Source: an uncultured Flavobacteriaceae bacterium (lineage in GTDB: Bacteria; Bacteroidota; Bacteroidia; Flavobacteriales; Flavobacteriaceae). From it: a stretch of 64,000 nt of DNA. Where the stretch lies: the NCBI GenBank assembly GCA_947494565.1, contig CANLVG010000011.1:1-64000 (forward strand), in the 5' to 3' direction. Of this stretch, positions 15,309-29,996 are shown in pieces. Both the position numbers and the translations under genes were made by a program. Under the pieces are notes generated by a model. It made no database searches. It saw only the letters and a list, made by a program, of their open reading frames with translations, and was not told the origin of the DNA. Every line of letters starts with the position of its first letter. Position 1 is the stretch's first letter.

Positions 15309-16616
15309 TTAGGCTACCGCCTCCTTATAAATTTTTAGACAGCGCTCTCGGGCCATTTTGTGATCTACCATTTTTTGTGGGTAGGTGAGTTCCTGTAAAT
15401 CGGGAACCCATTTGTTGATATACGCCCTTTGTTTGTCGAATTTATCTACTTGGGTCATGGGATTGAAAATCCTGAAATACGGGGCGGCATCCACTCCGCT
15501 ACCGGCTGCCCATTGCCAATTGCCTACATTGGCACTCATGTCGTAGTCCAGCAGTTTTTTCGCAAAATAGGCTTCGCCCCAACGCCAATCGATCAGCAGA
15601 TGCTTGCATAGAAAACTCGCTACGAGCATGCGCACACGGTTATGCATATACCCTGTGGCATTGAGCTCTCGCATTCCGGCATCGACCAAGGCATACCCGG
15701 TTTCGCCTTTTTTCCATTTTTCGAATTCCGTTTCGCTATTGCGCCATGCAATGCGGTCGTATTTTGGTCGAAACGAGCGCTGCGCGGTGTGAGGGAAATG
15801 CCAGAGAATCTGCATAAAAAATTCACGCCAGATCAGCTCGTTCCAGAAAACTTCGTTCTTTTCGGCAATCGCTTTTTTCATCAGCTGACGTACCGAAACG
15901 GTGCCGAACCGCAAATGGGGCCCCAAACGGGAGGTGCCATTTTCCTTTGCCGGAAAGTTACGGGTATCCTCATAATTGGCGATTAAAGAGGGAGACGCAT
16001 TGTATTCCGGAACTGTAATCGACGATTTTTTAAACCCCATTTCTTCTAACGACACCTGGGGTAACTCCTTTTCATCCAGCAGATTGGAAAATAGGGGAGC
16101 GGTCTTATGCGCTTCGAGTAGTGATGCGTTGAAGCGTTCTTTCCATTTGTTTTTATAAGGGGTATAGACCACATACGGAGAACCATCATCTTTAACTACC
16201 TCGCTTTTTTCAAAAATCACTTGGTCTTTAAACGTATGAAACAGGCATCGCTTTTTGTTCAGCAATGCTTCGATCTGTTCATCGCGTTGCTTGGCATAAG
16301 GTTCGTAATCGTGATTGGTATACACTTCCCGAATTTCATAATTTTCGAAAAGATTTTCCCATACCGCTTGTGGTGTTCCGTGAAAAAGGGCCAAGTCGGC
16401 ACCGTATTTTTCTTGAAGTAACCCACGCATTTGTTGAAGGGTCTCAAAAATAAAACTTACCCTGGCATCGTCTTTGGGCAGTTCGTCTAAAATCTCTTTA
16501 TCGAAAATGAAGATCGGTAGTAGAGGATGTTCCCCTTCAAGGGCCTTTCGAAATCCGACATTATCTTCCAAACGCAGGTCACGACGGAACCAGAAAACCG
16601 AAACTTTTTTTGCCAT
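15309..16616 (-). CDS. Deoxyribodipyrimidine photolyase / cryptochrome family protein
   Basis: A 435-residue FAD protein. The N-terminal alpha/beta antenna domain begins VFWFRRDLRLEDNVGF, typical of class I photolyases and cryptochromes. The C-terminal FAD domain contains TSRLGPHLRFGTVSVRQL, NELIWREFFMQILWHFP, GYMHNRVRMLVASFL and WRWGEAYFAKKLLDYDMSAN (the Asn-contacting flavin loop), and ends with the Trp-rich NWQWAAGSG segment. It probably repairs UV-induced cyclobutane dimers in the cytoplasm, but cryptochrome-type signalling cannot be excluded. It begins directly at the SDR stop codon (TAA then ATG), so it is translationally coupled to the SDR and SRPBCC genes upstream. Confidence 0.93.
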   Translation of the reverse strand: MAKKVSVFWFRRDLRLEDNVGFRKALEGEHPLLPIFIFDKEILDELPKDDARVSFIFETLQQMRGLLQEKYGADLALFHGTPQAVWENLFENYEIREVYTNHDYEPYAKQRDEQIEALLNKKRCLFHTFKDQVIFEKSEVVKDDGSPYVVYTPYKNKWKERFNASLLEAHKTAPLFSNLLDEKELPQVSLEEMGFKKSSITVPEYNASPSLIANYEDTRNFPAKENGTSRLGPHLRFGTVSVRQLMKKAIAEKNEVFWNELIWREFFMQILWHFPHTAQRSFRPKYDRIAWRNSETEFEKWKKGETGYALVDAGMRELNATGYMHNRVRMLVASFLCKHLLIDWRWGEAYFAKKLLDYDMSANVGNWQWAAGSGVDAAPYFRIFNPMTQVDKFDKQRAYINKWVPDLQELTYPQKMVDHKMARERCLKIYKEAVA

Positions 16617-17306
16617 TTAATTGATATTTAGAGTAGAGATTCCTCCATCTACGCCTACTACCTGCCCGGTCATCCATGTGCTCTTATCGCTCAATAAAAA
16701 TACGGCGATATTTGCAATGTCACCAGCTTCACCGACACGTTTCAGTGGATGGCGTTCCGACATCATCTCACGCTTACGGTCGTTGCTCAACAGTCGTTTT
16801 GCCAGAGGGGTATCGACCAATGAGGGAGCAATGGTGTTGATCCTGATTTTTGGGGCATACTCAGCAGCGAGCGCCTTGGCGAAACCTTCAATGGCTCCTT
16901 TTGCCGCGGCTACACTGGTGTGAAAGGGCATACCGGACCCAACGGCCACCGTGCTGAAGAAAACCATGCTCGCCCCTTCGGCCATTCGGGGCATGATCAA
17001 CTTTACTATTTTGACCATGCTGAAGAAGTTGAGTTGCATATCTTCATGAAAGGTTTCAAGACTTAACATTTTAAAAGGTTTGAGGTTGATACTTCCCGGA
17101 CAGTAGGCAAAGCCATGAATCTCCTCCGGGAGCTTTGACAGCTCTAAATCATCGGTCAATACATCGAAAGGTAGGTGTGTAACACTTAGCCCTTCCAGAC
17201 CATCATTGGTTCTTGAAGCTACGGTAACCTGGTATTCTTGACTAAGCGTCTTGGCAATGGAACGCCCTATACCATGCGAACCTCCTATTAAGAATATATT
17301 TTTCAT
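16617..17306 (-). CDS. SDR-fold protein lacking the catalytic Tyr, in the photolyase operon
   Basis: A 229-residue short-chain dehydrogenase/reductase. The N-terminal nucleotide-binding turn is GGSHGIGRSIA (G-x3-G-x-G), followed by YCPGSINLKPF in the NAG region. The C-terminal part has RINTIAPSLVDTP and the strand GQVVGVDGGIST. At the catalytic site the usual YxxxK motif reads VAAAK within HTSVAAAKGAIEG: the Lys is kept, but the Tyr position is Val. Canonical hydride transfer is therefore doubtful. It lies between the SRPBCC and photolyase genes with essentially no gaps. The same company of SDR, SRPBCC and photolyase recurs in other bacteria, often with carotenoid or light-response genes, which suggests a light-related role by inference. 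Confidence 0.88.
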   Translation of the reverse strand: MKNIFLIGGSHGIGRSIAKTLSQEYQVTVASRTNDGLEGLSVTHLPFDVLTDDLELSKLPEEIHGFAYCPGSINLKPFKMLSLETFHEDMQLNFFSMVKIVKLIMPRMAEGASMVFFSTVAVGSGMPFHTSVAAAKGAIEGFAKALAAEYAPKIRINTIAPSLVDTPLAKRLLSNDRKREMMSERHPLKRVGEAGDIANIAVFLLSDKSTWMTGQVVGVDGGISTLNIN

Positions 17307-17311
17307 GCTGT

Positions 17312-17809
17312 TTATATGGATTTTAATTCTAAAAAGTTCCGTGACCCTTCGACCTTCCCAAAAAGTTCGATCAATTTCTTTTCGCGGTACGCAAATATTT
17401 GTTTTAACTGCTTTTTCACCAGAATCGGATGTGCCAATTGGCCTAGAATCCCAAAGGGAATTTTATAGTCGATAATATCCTCCATTTCCACTCCCTGGTC
17501 TACACTTTTTAAAAAGTGTTTGTGGTGCCAGAGCGCGTAGGGTCCGAAACGCTGTTCGTCCACAAAATATTCTCCCTCCTTCACATGAGTGATTTCGGTT
17601 ACCCATTTGGTAGCATACCCAGGGAAAGGCGATACCTTGTATTGAATGATTTGGCCAGGAAACATAGGTCGATCCGCACCGGAAAGAATATGAAAACCCA
17701 TATGTTCAGGAGTAATACGTTTGAGATTGGCCGGGCTAGAAAGAAAATCCCACGCTTCTTCTAGCGAAATGGGAAGCCGTTGCTTCGAATGCAGTTGATA
17801 TAACTTCAT
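17312..17809 (-). CDS. SRPBCC family ligand-binding protein, first gene of the photolyase operon
   Basis: A 165-residue cytoplasmic protein of the SRPBCC/polyketide-cyclase fold. It opens with the strand YQLHSKQRLPISLEEAWDFL, then the segment SPANLKRITPEHMGF. WVTEITHV and the motif FVDEQRFGPYALWHHKHFL follow, and a C-terminal helix lies over the cavity. Proteins of this type bind hydrophobic ligands; annotations such as cell-division inhibitor exist in databases but lack support here. It ends 5 bases before the SDR gene, which abuts the photolyase gene, making a three-gene operon. No clear promoter is visible in the 175 bases upstream, which are shared with a divergent secreted-protein gene. 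Confidence 0.9.
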   Translation of the reverse strand: MKLYQLHSKQRLPISLEEAWDFLSSPANLKRITPEHMGFHILSGADRPMFPGQIIQYKVSPFPGYATKWVTEITHVKEGEYFVDEQRFGPYALWHHKHFLKSVDQGVEMEDIIDYKIPFGILGQLAHPILVKKQLKQIFAYREKKLIELFGKVEGSRNFLELKSI

Positions 17810-17984
17810 AGTATCGATTTGAACAAAGATAAGTGCATTTTTGTTTAATAAAAATCATTTGTGGTTAAACAATTTATAATTTACCTGTAGATTTCTGGTT
17901 TTGATTTGAACTGAGGAGATTGAAAGGTACCGTTCATCCAATAATTCAAACGAATAGCTTACATTTTTGTAATTTTCCGTTACA

Positions 17985-19157
17985 ATGAAAGGATTTCATA
18001 TCATACCGCTGTTGATTTTGGTGTCATTCTCCCATGGGCTATCCGCTCAAGCGAATGTACAGGAGCTTGGAAATCTTCCTACTACCGTTTCCGAGACTTC
18101 CGGACTACTGTTTCACAACGGGCGATTGATTACGCATAATGATTCGGGAAATACTCCGCAACTATTTGAAATAGATACCCTTACCCTAGAGATCACAAGA
18201 ACGATTACACTGACCAATGCGGAAAATGTCGATTGGGAAGATTTGGCTCAAGACAATGAAGCTATTTATGTAGGCGATTTTGGAAATAACGTAGGTACCC
18301 GAGAAAATCTCGTCATCTATCGCATTACTAAAGAAATGTACGAAGCAACGAATACCGTGCAAGCCGAACGCATAAATTTTCGCTATCCGGACCAGGTAGA
18401 TTTTTCAAATACCGGCAACAGCGATTGGGATGCGGAGGCGTTCATTGTTCTTGATGATCGGCTAGTTGTCTTTACCAAGCAGTGGGTAAGCAACGGCACA
18501 GTGGCCTACTCCATACCCAAAACGCCCGGAGTACATATTGCGGAACGGTTAGCGGAATTTGACTCGAATGGTTTGGTAACCGGAGCAACCTACAACCCTA
18601 TTTCCGATGTTCTCTTTTTAATCGGATATTCGTCCATACTAGGGCCCTTCACCCTTCGGGTCGATGCTCCGAATATCGGGTCTATTTTCGGTACTGCTCC
18701 GACAAAGATCCCGTTTGGCGGCGGGCTAGCACAAATAGAGGGTATTACCTATGTGGATGTGGACACTTATTTTGTCTCATCCGAGTTTTTTACGAATGCG
18801 AGCCCCGCCATTACATTAGATTCCAAATTGTTTTCCTTTACGACCACCGATACGCCAAATGGTAATGAAGAAGAGGAGGAGGAAGAAGAGGAGGAGGAGA
18901 TCCTGAATCCAGAGCCCCAAGAAAACAGTTTAGTGCTGTATCGTCCCCTTGATTCCGATTTCTTGGAATATGAACTCATTACCGACCGAGCGTTATACGG
19001 AAGGGGCCTGTTTGACTCTGGTGGAAAACGCCTGCAATATATTAGGGCAGCGGAGATCGAAAACAATCGTATCGACATAGCATCATTGAGTAGTTCAGTG
19101 TATTACCTTGCCTTTTATCTTGACAATGGTGTACTGGTGAAGGCCTTTGCCAAATAA
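17985..19157 (+). CDS. Secreted beta-propeller-like protein with poly-Glu linker and degenerate T9SS tail
   Basis: A 390-residue exported protein. The signal peptide is MKGFHIIPLLILVSFSHG...SAQ. The mature part up to about residue 300 has repeated strands with W-D-E/D motifs (VDWEDLAQDNEAIYVGDFGNN, SDWDAEAFIVLDDRLVVF), suggesting a six- or seven-bladed propeller. A run of 11 Glu (residues 294-304, encoded by GAA/GAG repeats at about 18865-18900) separates this from a C-terminal segment resembling a type A T9SS sorting domain: SDFLEYELIT, GKRL, NNRIDIASLSSSVYYLAFY, ending VKAFAK. The usual YPNP start reads LYRPLDSD, so the tail looks degenerate. The ligand or enzyme role is unknown. Transcription is monocistronic, divergent from the SRPBCC operon. 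Confidence 0.82.
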   Translation: MKGFHIIPLLILVSFSHGLSAQANVQELGNLPTTVSETSGLLFHNGRLITHNDSGNTPQLFEIDTLTLEITRTITLTNAENVDWEDLAQDNEAIYVGDFGNNVGTRENLVIYRITKEMYEATNTVQAERINFRYPDQVDFSNTGNSDWDAEAFIVLDDRLVVFTKQWVSNGTVAYSIPKTPGVHIAERLAEFDSNGLVTGATYNPISDVLFLIGYSSILGPFTLRVDAPNIGSIFGTAPTKIPFGGGLAQIEGITYVDVDTYFVSSEFFTNASPAITLDSKLFSFTTTDTPNGNEEEEEEEEEEEILNPEPQENSLVLYRPLDSDFLEYELITDRALYGRGLFDSGGKRLQYIRAAEIENNRIDIASLSSSVYYLAFYLDNGVLVKAFAK

Positions 19158-19245
19158 TGGATTTCTACTTCTTATTTTAAGAATTCCTTAACGAATCAAG
19201 CAAGGGTTTATCTCTAGTTTTGTTAAAACATTAAACACTTTTGAA

Positions 19246-20097
19246 ATGAAAAAAATTAAACTTTTAGTAGTGGCTCTATTTGCTTCAGTAGCGCTACAAG
19301 CACAGATCAATACACCGGCTCCGAGTCCTTCATCAAAATTGATGCAAACGGTAGGGCTGACGGATGTTACCGTTGACTATTCAAGACCTTCGATGCGAGG
19401 AAGAACTATTTTTGGCGATTTGGTTCCTTATGGGAAACTTTGGAGAACCGGTGCAAATGGCTATACCTTAGTAGGTTTTAGTAATGATGTAAAGATCGGC
19501 GGAAAAGAGGTCAAGGCCGGTACGTATTCTGTTTTCACGAAACCTGGAGAAAAGTCTTGGGAGGTTTTCTTCTATACCGATACCCAAGGTGGTGGAACAC
19601 CAAGGGATTGGGATGAAAGCAAAGTGGTTGCCAAAGTCGATGCTCCTGTAATTACCATGCCTATGGAAATGGCCGTGGAAACCTTTACGATTACCATAGA
19701 TGATTTGACATCCAATTCGGCAAATCTTGGACTGCTATGGGAAAATGTATATGTGGCCGTTCCTTTTGAAGTACCTACGGATGCAGCGGTAGAAAAGAAT
19801 ATCGAAAGAGCTTTGGGAGGACCTTCTGCAGGCGATTATTATGCAGCTGCAGTGTATTATTCAAGCGAAGGAAAGGATATCAACAAGGCAAAGGAGTGGA
19901 TGAACAAGGCAATGGCCATGACCGAAAAACCGGCTTTCTGGCAGTTGCGTCAGCAATCATTGATTCAAGCAAAGGCAGGAGATAAAAAAGGGGCTATAGA
20001 AACCGCCAAAAAGTCCTTGGCAGCTTCAAAAGAGGCAGGCAATGATGATTACGTCAAAATGAACACCGATTCGTTGAAAGAATGGGGAGCGATGTAA
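19246..20097 (+). CDS. Exported DUF2911 domain-containing protein
   Basis: A 283-residue protein with a signal peptide (MKKIKLLVVALFASVALQAQ) that places it in the periplasm or beyond. The DUF2911 domain (about residues 22-170) is recognised by the segments VTVDYSRPSMRGRTIFG, LVPYGKLWRTGANGYT, and WEVFFYTDTQGGGTP. The C-terminal third is helical with a TPR-like pair of repeats (about 185-280: NIERALGGPSAGDYYAAAVYY, AMTEKPAFWQLRQQSL). Family function is unknown. A TAGTTTTG box lies about 24 bases before the start, but with no clear -33 element. A strong terminator directly follows at 20125-20152, so it forms a single-gene unit. Confidence 0.93.
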   Translation: MKKIKLLVVALFASVALQAQINTPAPSPSSKLMQTVGLTDVTVDYSRPSMRGRTIFGDLVPYGKLWRTGANGYTLVGFSNDVKIGGKEVKAGTYSVFTKPGEKSWEVFFYTDTQGGGTPRDWDESKVVAKVDAPVITMPMEMAVETFTITIDDLTSNSANLGLLWENVYVAVPFEVPTDAAVEKNIERALGGPSAGDYYAAAVYYSSEGKDINKAKEWMNKAMAMTEKPAFWQLRQQSLIQAKAGDKKGAIETAKKSLAASKEAGNDDYVKMNTDSLKEWGAM

Positions 20098-20124
20098 TCG
20101 AATTACCAATAATGTCGTAAAATG

Positions 20125-20152
20125 AAAGTCCGCCCCTATGGCGGGCTTTTTT
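20125..20152 (+). terminator. Terminator of the DUF2911 gene
   Basis: The stem AAAGTCCGCC (20125-20134) pairs with GGCGGGCTTT (20140-20149) around a 5-base loop, with one G-U type pair. A run of six T (20147-20152) follows. It lies about 27 bases after the DUF2911 stop codon and just before the GH2 gene, insulating the two. Confidence 0.88.
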
Positions 20153-20169
20153 GTTTATGTTATATTTGA

Positions 20170-26552
<6,383 letters not shown>

Positions 26553-26562
26553 GGTTTGGATT

Positions 26563-29500
26563 TTATCTTGGGTTTACGCTGTACGATTCTACAGGCCCAT
26601 TATTTTTCACGAATAAGATGATTTTATCGTTGTTCTTGTTTTTGACGATCGTAATATCCCGAACTTCTCCAGCTACATGTAAACCGCTGTTACTATTTTC
26701 CACGGTTTGAAACCCACCTTTACCATCACCTAAGAGTAGGGTGCCCTTATTGGCATCATATCTACCATATTTCACTCGGGTACCGAAAAAATTACCGCCG
26801 AGTAGTACATCTAGATGACCATCGGTATTGATGTCTTCAGCTAAAATGCCAAAAATAGGGGAGAACTGTGCTTGCTTTGGCAGCGGGGTAAGTTTGAAAG
26901 TAGCATTCCCCATGTTTTCCAAATAACTACTTGAAAATTGTGAGGCTTTCAATACAGTGGCATCGGATAGTTGTGCGGGAGTAAGAATATCGGTGATTTT
27001 TTCATCTGCATAGTTCGCGTAACTGGTGTACCTTGCTTTCAGTCCGTTCAATTGCCCAACAAGGTCATCCTTCGAAAAGACAGGATAGCTTTCTCCCATG
27101 ATATAAGCGCATAAAATGGGATCTAGGGAGCCGTTGGCATCGAAATCCTTGACATATAATTCTACAGGTTGCTCTGCCGAAGCCTTTAATTGGGAATTCA
27201 GTCCAAAATTGCCCAAGATATAATCCATATCTCCATCATTATCAAAATCACCTGATGTAATGGCATTCCACCAACCCTGGGAATCGGTCGTGCCGGTGTC
27301 TTGGGTAACCTCCGTAAGGGAACCCTCCGAATTTTTAAAGAATCGAATGGGCATCCATTCGCCAACGAGTATAAGGTCATCCGTGTCATCACCATCGAAA
27401 TCGGTCCACAGGGCATCCGTAACCATACCCGGATGTACAAGTGCTTCACTAACGGTTGCCGTGACGTCACTAAAGTTCCCTTGCCCATCATTTTCGAGTA
27501 TATAACTTCTCGGCGCATTCGGATAGCTGCCGGGTACTAGTCGACCGCCCACAAAAAGGTCGAGATCTCCGTCATTATCGAAATCGGATGCAGTGACACA
27601 TGAGCCACTGGTCAACATCTCGGGAAGTGCCCCTTCTTTTTTTGAAAACTTTCCTCGTTGGTTAAAATATAGCCGGTCTTGTAATTCGGGAGCACCTTTT
27701 TCGAAGTCGGCACCACCACTAACGACATAGAGATCTAGATCTTGATCCCCGTCCGCATCGAAAAAGAGGGCATCCATATCTTCCGATAAACCATCCTCGT
27801 CCAAAAAAGTACGGGTTTCCAAGAACTCACCGTGACTGTTTTGAAGGAATAGACTTCCGGTCGAGTTTTTGGCTCCTCCTATGAATACGTCCTCCAGACC
27901 ATCAGTATTGATATCGCCTTTGGCTATTTTTGGACCTTGGGTCGATAATTTGTGCGGCAAGAGCTGTTCGCGTTTAAAGTCTATAAAGTTGTTTTCTTGA
28001 TGTAGGTAGCTGATTAGCGAGTCTTTGGGAATCGATTCAAAAAAGGGATTTTTAATTTGATTTGTGTTTGGATTGGTTGTCGGGAGTTCGGCGTTTGTTT
28101 CTTCTGCCACGATGACTTGATTGGCAGCGACATCCGTCAATCGTTGTATGGCCGAGCTCGGCCAGATTATTTTGAGCTCATCTACCCGTTGCGATTGCCC
28201 CAGGCCAAAAAGAAGATTAACATCGACTGAGGATTGATACCCTCTGGTAGGCTGCACTTCTTGAACTTGAAGGGTATCACCGATTTTGACTTCGACCCGA
28301 ACACCAATACCAAAGGAATTAAGACCTTTGCCTTTAAGCTTGATTTTCAGATAGTTGTTGTTAAAAAATGTCTCACTATTATTTCTATAGATAAAGGCTT
28401 CCTCTGCGATGTTATTTACTACAAGATCTAAATCCCCATCATTATCCAGATCGGCATAGGCAGCTCCATTGGATAGCGATTTTTGATCGATACCCCATTC
28501 AGAATTCACTTTTTTGAAGCGTAATGCCCCTGTATTATGGTACATATAATTCTCCTCAACGGTCGAAGGAATTTCTTCGAGAAGTTCCATGATGGCGGTT
28601 CGTTTTCCTGTTTTGTTTTCCTCCAATTTTGCCTGAACTGCATAATTGATGAAATCCATATTGGTATAATCCCGTTTGTAGCCGTTGGTGATAAAAAGGT
28701 CTTTGTTCCCATCGTTATCAAAATCGGCGAGTAGGGAGCTCCAACTCCAATCCGTATTTGAAATACCGGCAAATTGACCTATTTCGGAAAACGATTCGCC
28801 CCCGTTGTTGAGATGGAGCATATTCCGCATGGTCTGGTTATAAAAGCCTGAATTGACCAAAAGTTGGTATTTGTCATAGTTGTCGGGTCCGGAGACCATT
28901 TTTTGACGTTGGTTTCCCTCTGGGAGCATATCCAGTGTCATGATGTCGGTAAAGCCGTCATTATTGATATCGGCAATATCTGACCCCATGGAAAAAAGGG
29001 AAGTGTGGCCTATAAATTGTTCGAGGCTTTCCTTAAAGGTACCATCTCCATTATTGATATAGAGGTAGTCTTGTTCATTGTAGTCGTTGGATACGTAGAT
29101 ATCTGGCCAACCATCTTGATTTAGATCGGAAATGGCGATTCCCAACCCGAAACCGAGAACGTTGGACACCAATCCAACTTCTTCACTGAGTTCTTTGAAC
29201 TTTCCATTGTCATTGCGATAGAGTTTGTCCGAATAGGCCGCGTTCTTTTTATTTTTTAAGGAGGCAGTGATCTGTCCGAAACCTGCATATTCTTGTGTAG
29301 AATGATTGAGGACATACAAATCGAGGTCCCCATCCTTATCGTAATCGAAAAATGCGCTTTGAGTCGAATAGCCGGAGTCGGCGATCCCATATTCCTGGGC
29401 TTTTTCAGTAAAGGATATTTGACCTGTGTCCGCTGAAAGGCCATTATTGATGAAGAGGAGATTTTTTCGTTTGTTCGGGTCTTTCGCCGCTGAACGGCAA

Positions 29501-29898
29501 ACATAGATATCCAAAAAGCCATCAGCATTGACATCGGCCATAGTAGTACCGGTATTCCACAGTCCTTCGGCAAATACGCCGGCTTCTTTTGCAATTTCAT
29601 CGAACTCTAGATTACCTTGGTTCAGGTACAAATGACTTCCGACCATATTACCGGTAAAGTAGATATCGGGTAAACCATCATTATTGATGTCACCTACAGA
29701 AACGCCTCCACCGTTGTAGAGATATCCATATTCCAACACGTTGAATTCTTTGGTTTCTTTGAGAATGTTTTTGAATTGTATTCCGGTTTGGTTGGAGGGG
29801 AGCAGCGTAAACAAGGTTTTCTTATCATCCTTGGTACACGAGAACGCAACGGACAATAGCAACAAAAAGGTAAAAATTTTGGGAATAGCTAATTTCAT
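26563..29898 (-). CDS. ASPIC/UnbV and VCBS (FG-GAP) repeat lipoprotein, CRTAC1-like
   Basis: A 1111-residue lipoprotein (signal ending SVAFSC, Cys21). The N-terminal half carries many FG-GAP/VCBS repeats with calcium-type D-x-N/D-x-D-G motifs (GDINNDGLPDIYFTG, ADVNADGFLDIYV), forming a propeller. A UnbV/ASPIC segment (about 515-590) reads FGIGVRVEVKIGDTLQVQEV then VDELKIIWPSS. A second block of FG-GAP repeats follows (about 640-1100). CRTAC1-like proteins are common beside SusCD pairs but have no proven enzymatic role; binding of polysaccharide or calcium is inferred. The gene begins 98 bases after SusD with a strong terminator in between, and is co-transcribed with the DUF5107-TPR gene. Confidence 0.93.
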   Translation of the reverse strand: MKLAIPKIFTFLLLLSVAFSCTKDDKKTLFTLLPSNQTGIQFKNILKETKEFNVLEYGYLYNGGGVSVGDINNDGLPDIYFTGNMVGSHLYLNQGNLEFDEIAKEAGVFAEGLWNTGTTMADVNADGFLDIYVCRSAAKDPNKRKNLLFINNGLSADTGQISFTEKAQEYGIADSGYSTQSAFFDYDKDGDLDLYVLNHSTQEYAGFGQITASLKNKKNAAYSDKLYRNDNGKFKELSEEVGLVSNVLGFGLGIAISDLNQDGWPDIYVSNDYNEQDYLYINNGDGTFKESLEQFIGHTSLFSMGSDIADINNDGFTDIMTLDMLPEGNQRQKMVSGPDNYDKYQLLVNSGFYNQTMRNMLHLNNGGESFSEIGQFAGISNTDWSWSSLLADFDNDGNKDLFITNGYKRDYTNMDFINYAVQAKLEENKTGKRTAIMELLEEIPSTVEENYMYHNTGALRFKKVNSEWGIDQKSLSNGAAYADLDNDGDLDLVVNNIAEEAFIYRNNSETFFNNNYLKIKLKGKGLNSFGIGVRVEVKIGDTLQVQEVQPTRGYQSSVDVNLLFGLGQSQRVDELKIIWPSSAIQRLTDVAANQVIVAEETNAELPTTNPNTNQIKNPFFESIPKDSLISYLHQENNFIDFKREQLLPHKLSTQGPKIAKGDINTDGLEDVFIGGAKNSTGSLFLQNSHGEFLETRTFLDEDGLSEDMDALFFDADGDQDLDLYVVSGGADFEKGAPELQDRLYFNQRGKFSKKEGALPEMLTSGSCVTASDFDNDGDLDLFVGGRLVPGSYPNAPRSYILENDGQGNFSDVTATVSEALVHPGMVTDALWTDFDGDDTDDLILVGEWMPIRFFKNSEGSLTEVTQDTGTTDSQGWWNAITSGDFDNDGDMDYILGNFGLNSQLKASAEQPVELYVKDFDANGSLDPILCAYIMGESYPVFSKDDLVGQLNGLKARYTSYANYADEKITDILTPAQLSDATVLKASQFSSSYLENMGNATFKLTPLPKQAQFSPIFGILAEDINTDGHLDVLLGGNFFGTRVKYGRYDANKGTLLLGDGKGGFQTVENSNSGLHVAGEVRDITIVKNKNNDKIILFVKNNGPVESYSVNPR

Positions 29899-29940
29899 AA
29901 AAGCGGTTCACTTTAATTTCTGGACGATCATATTAAGGAA

Positions 29941-29977
29941 ATAAAAAAGCACCAATAAGAAAGTATTGGTGCTTTTA
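29941..29977 (-). terminator. Strong terminator after the susCD pair
   Basis: A perfect 13-bp stem, AAAAGCACCAATA (29945-29957) with TATTGGTGCTTTT (29964-29976), encloses a 6-base loop. On the minus strand a run of T with one A follows. It lies 20 bases after the susD stop codon. It separates highly transcribed susCD from the downstream VCBS and DUF5107 genes, which must rely on read-through or their own promoter. Confidence 0.85.
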
Positions 29978-29996
29978 TCTTTGTTAGGTAGGAATC

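Noticed and set aside
18767-19078. Minus-strand ORF rich in Ser
   Set aside because: The Ser run is only the reverse reading of the Glu-codon repeat; no signal, domain or promoter supports it.
29970-29985. TATCTTTG on the plus strand beside the susD terminator, as an antisense promoter
   Set aside because: The only upstream TTG is 7 bases away, too near for the consensus spacing.
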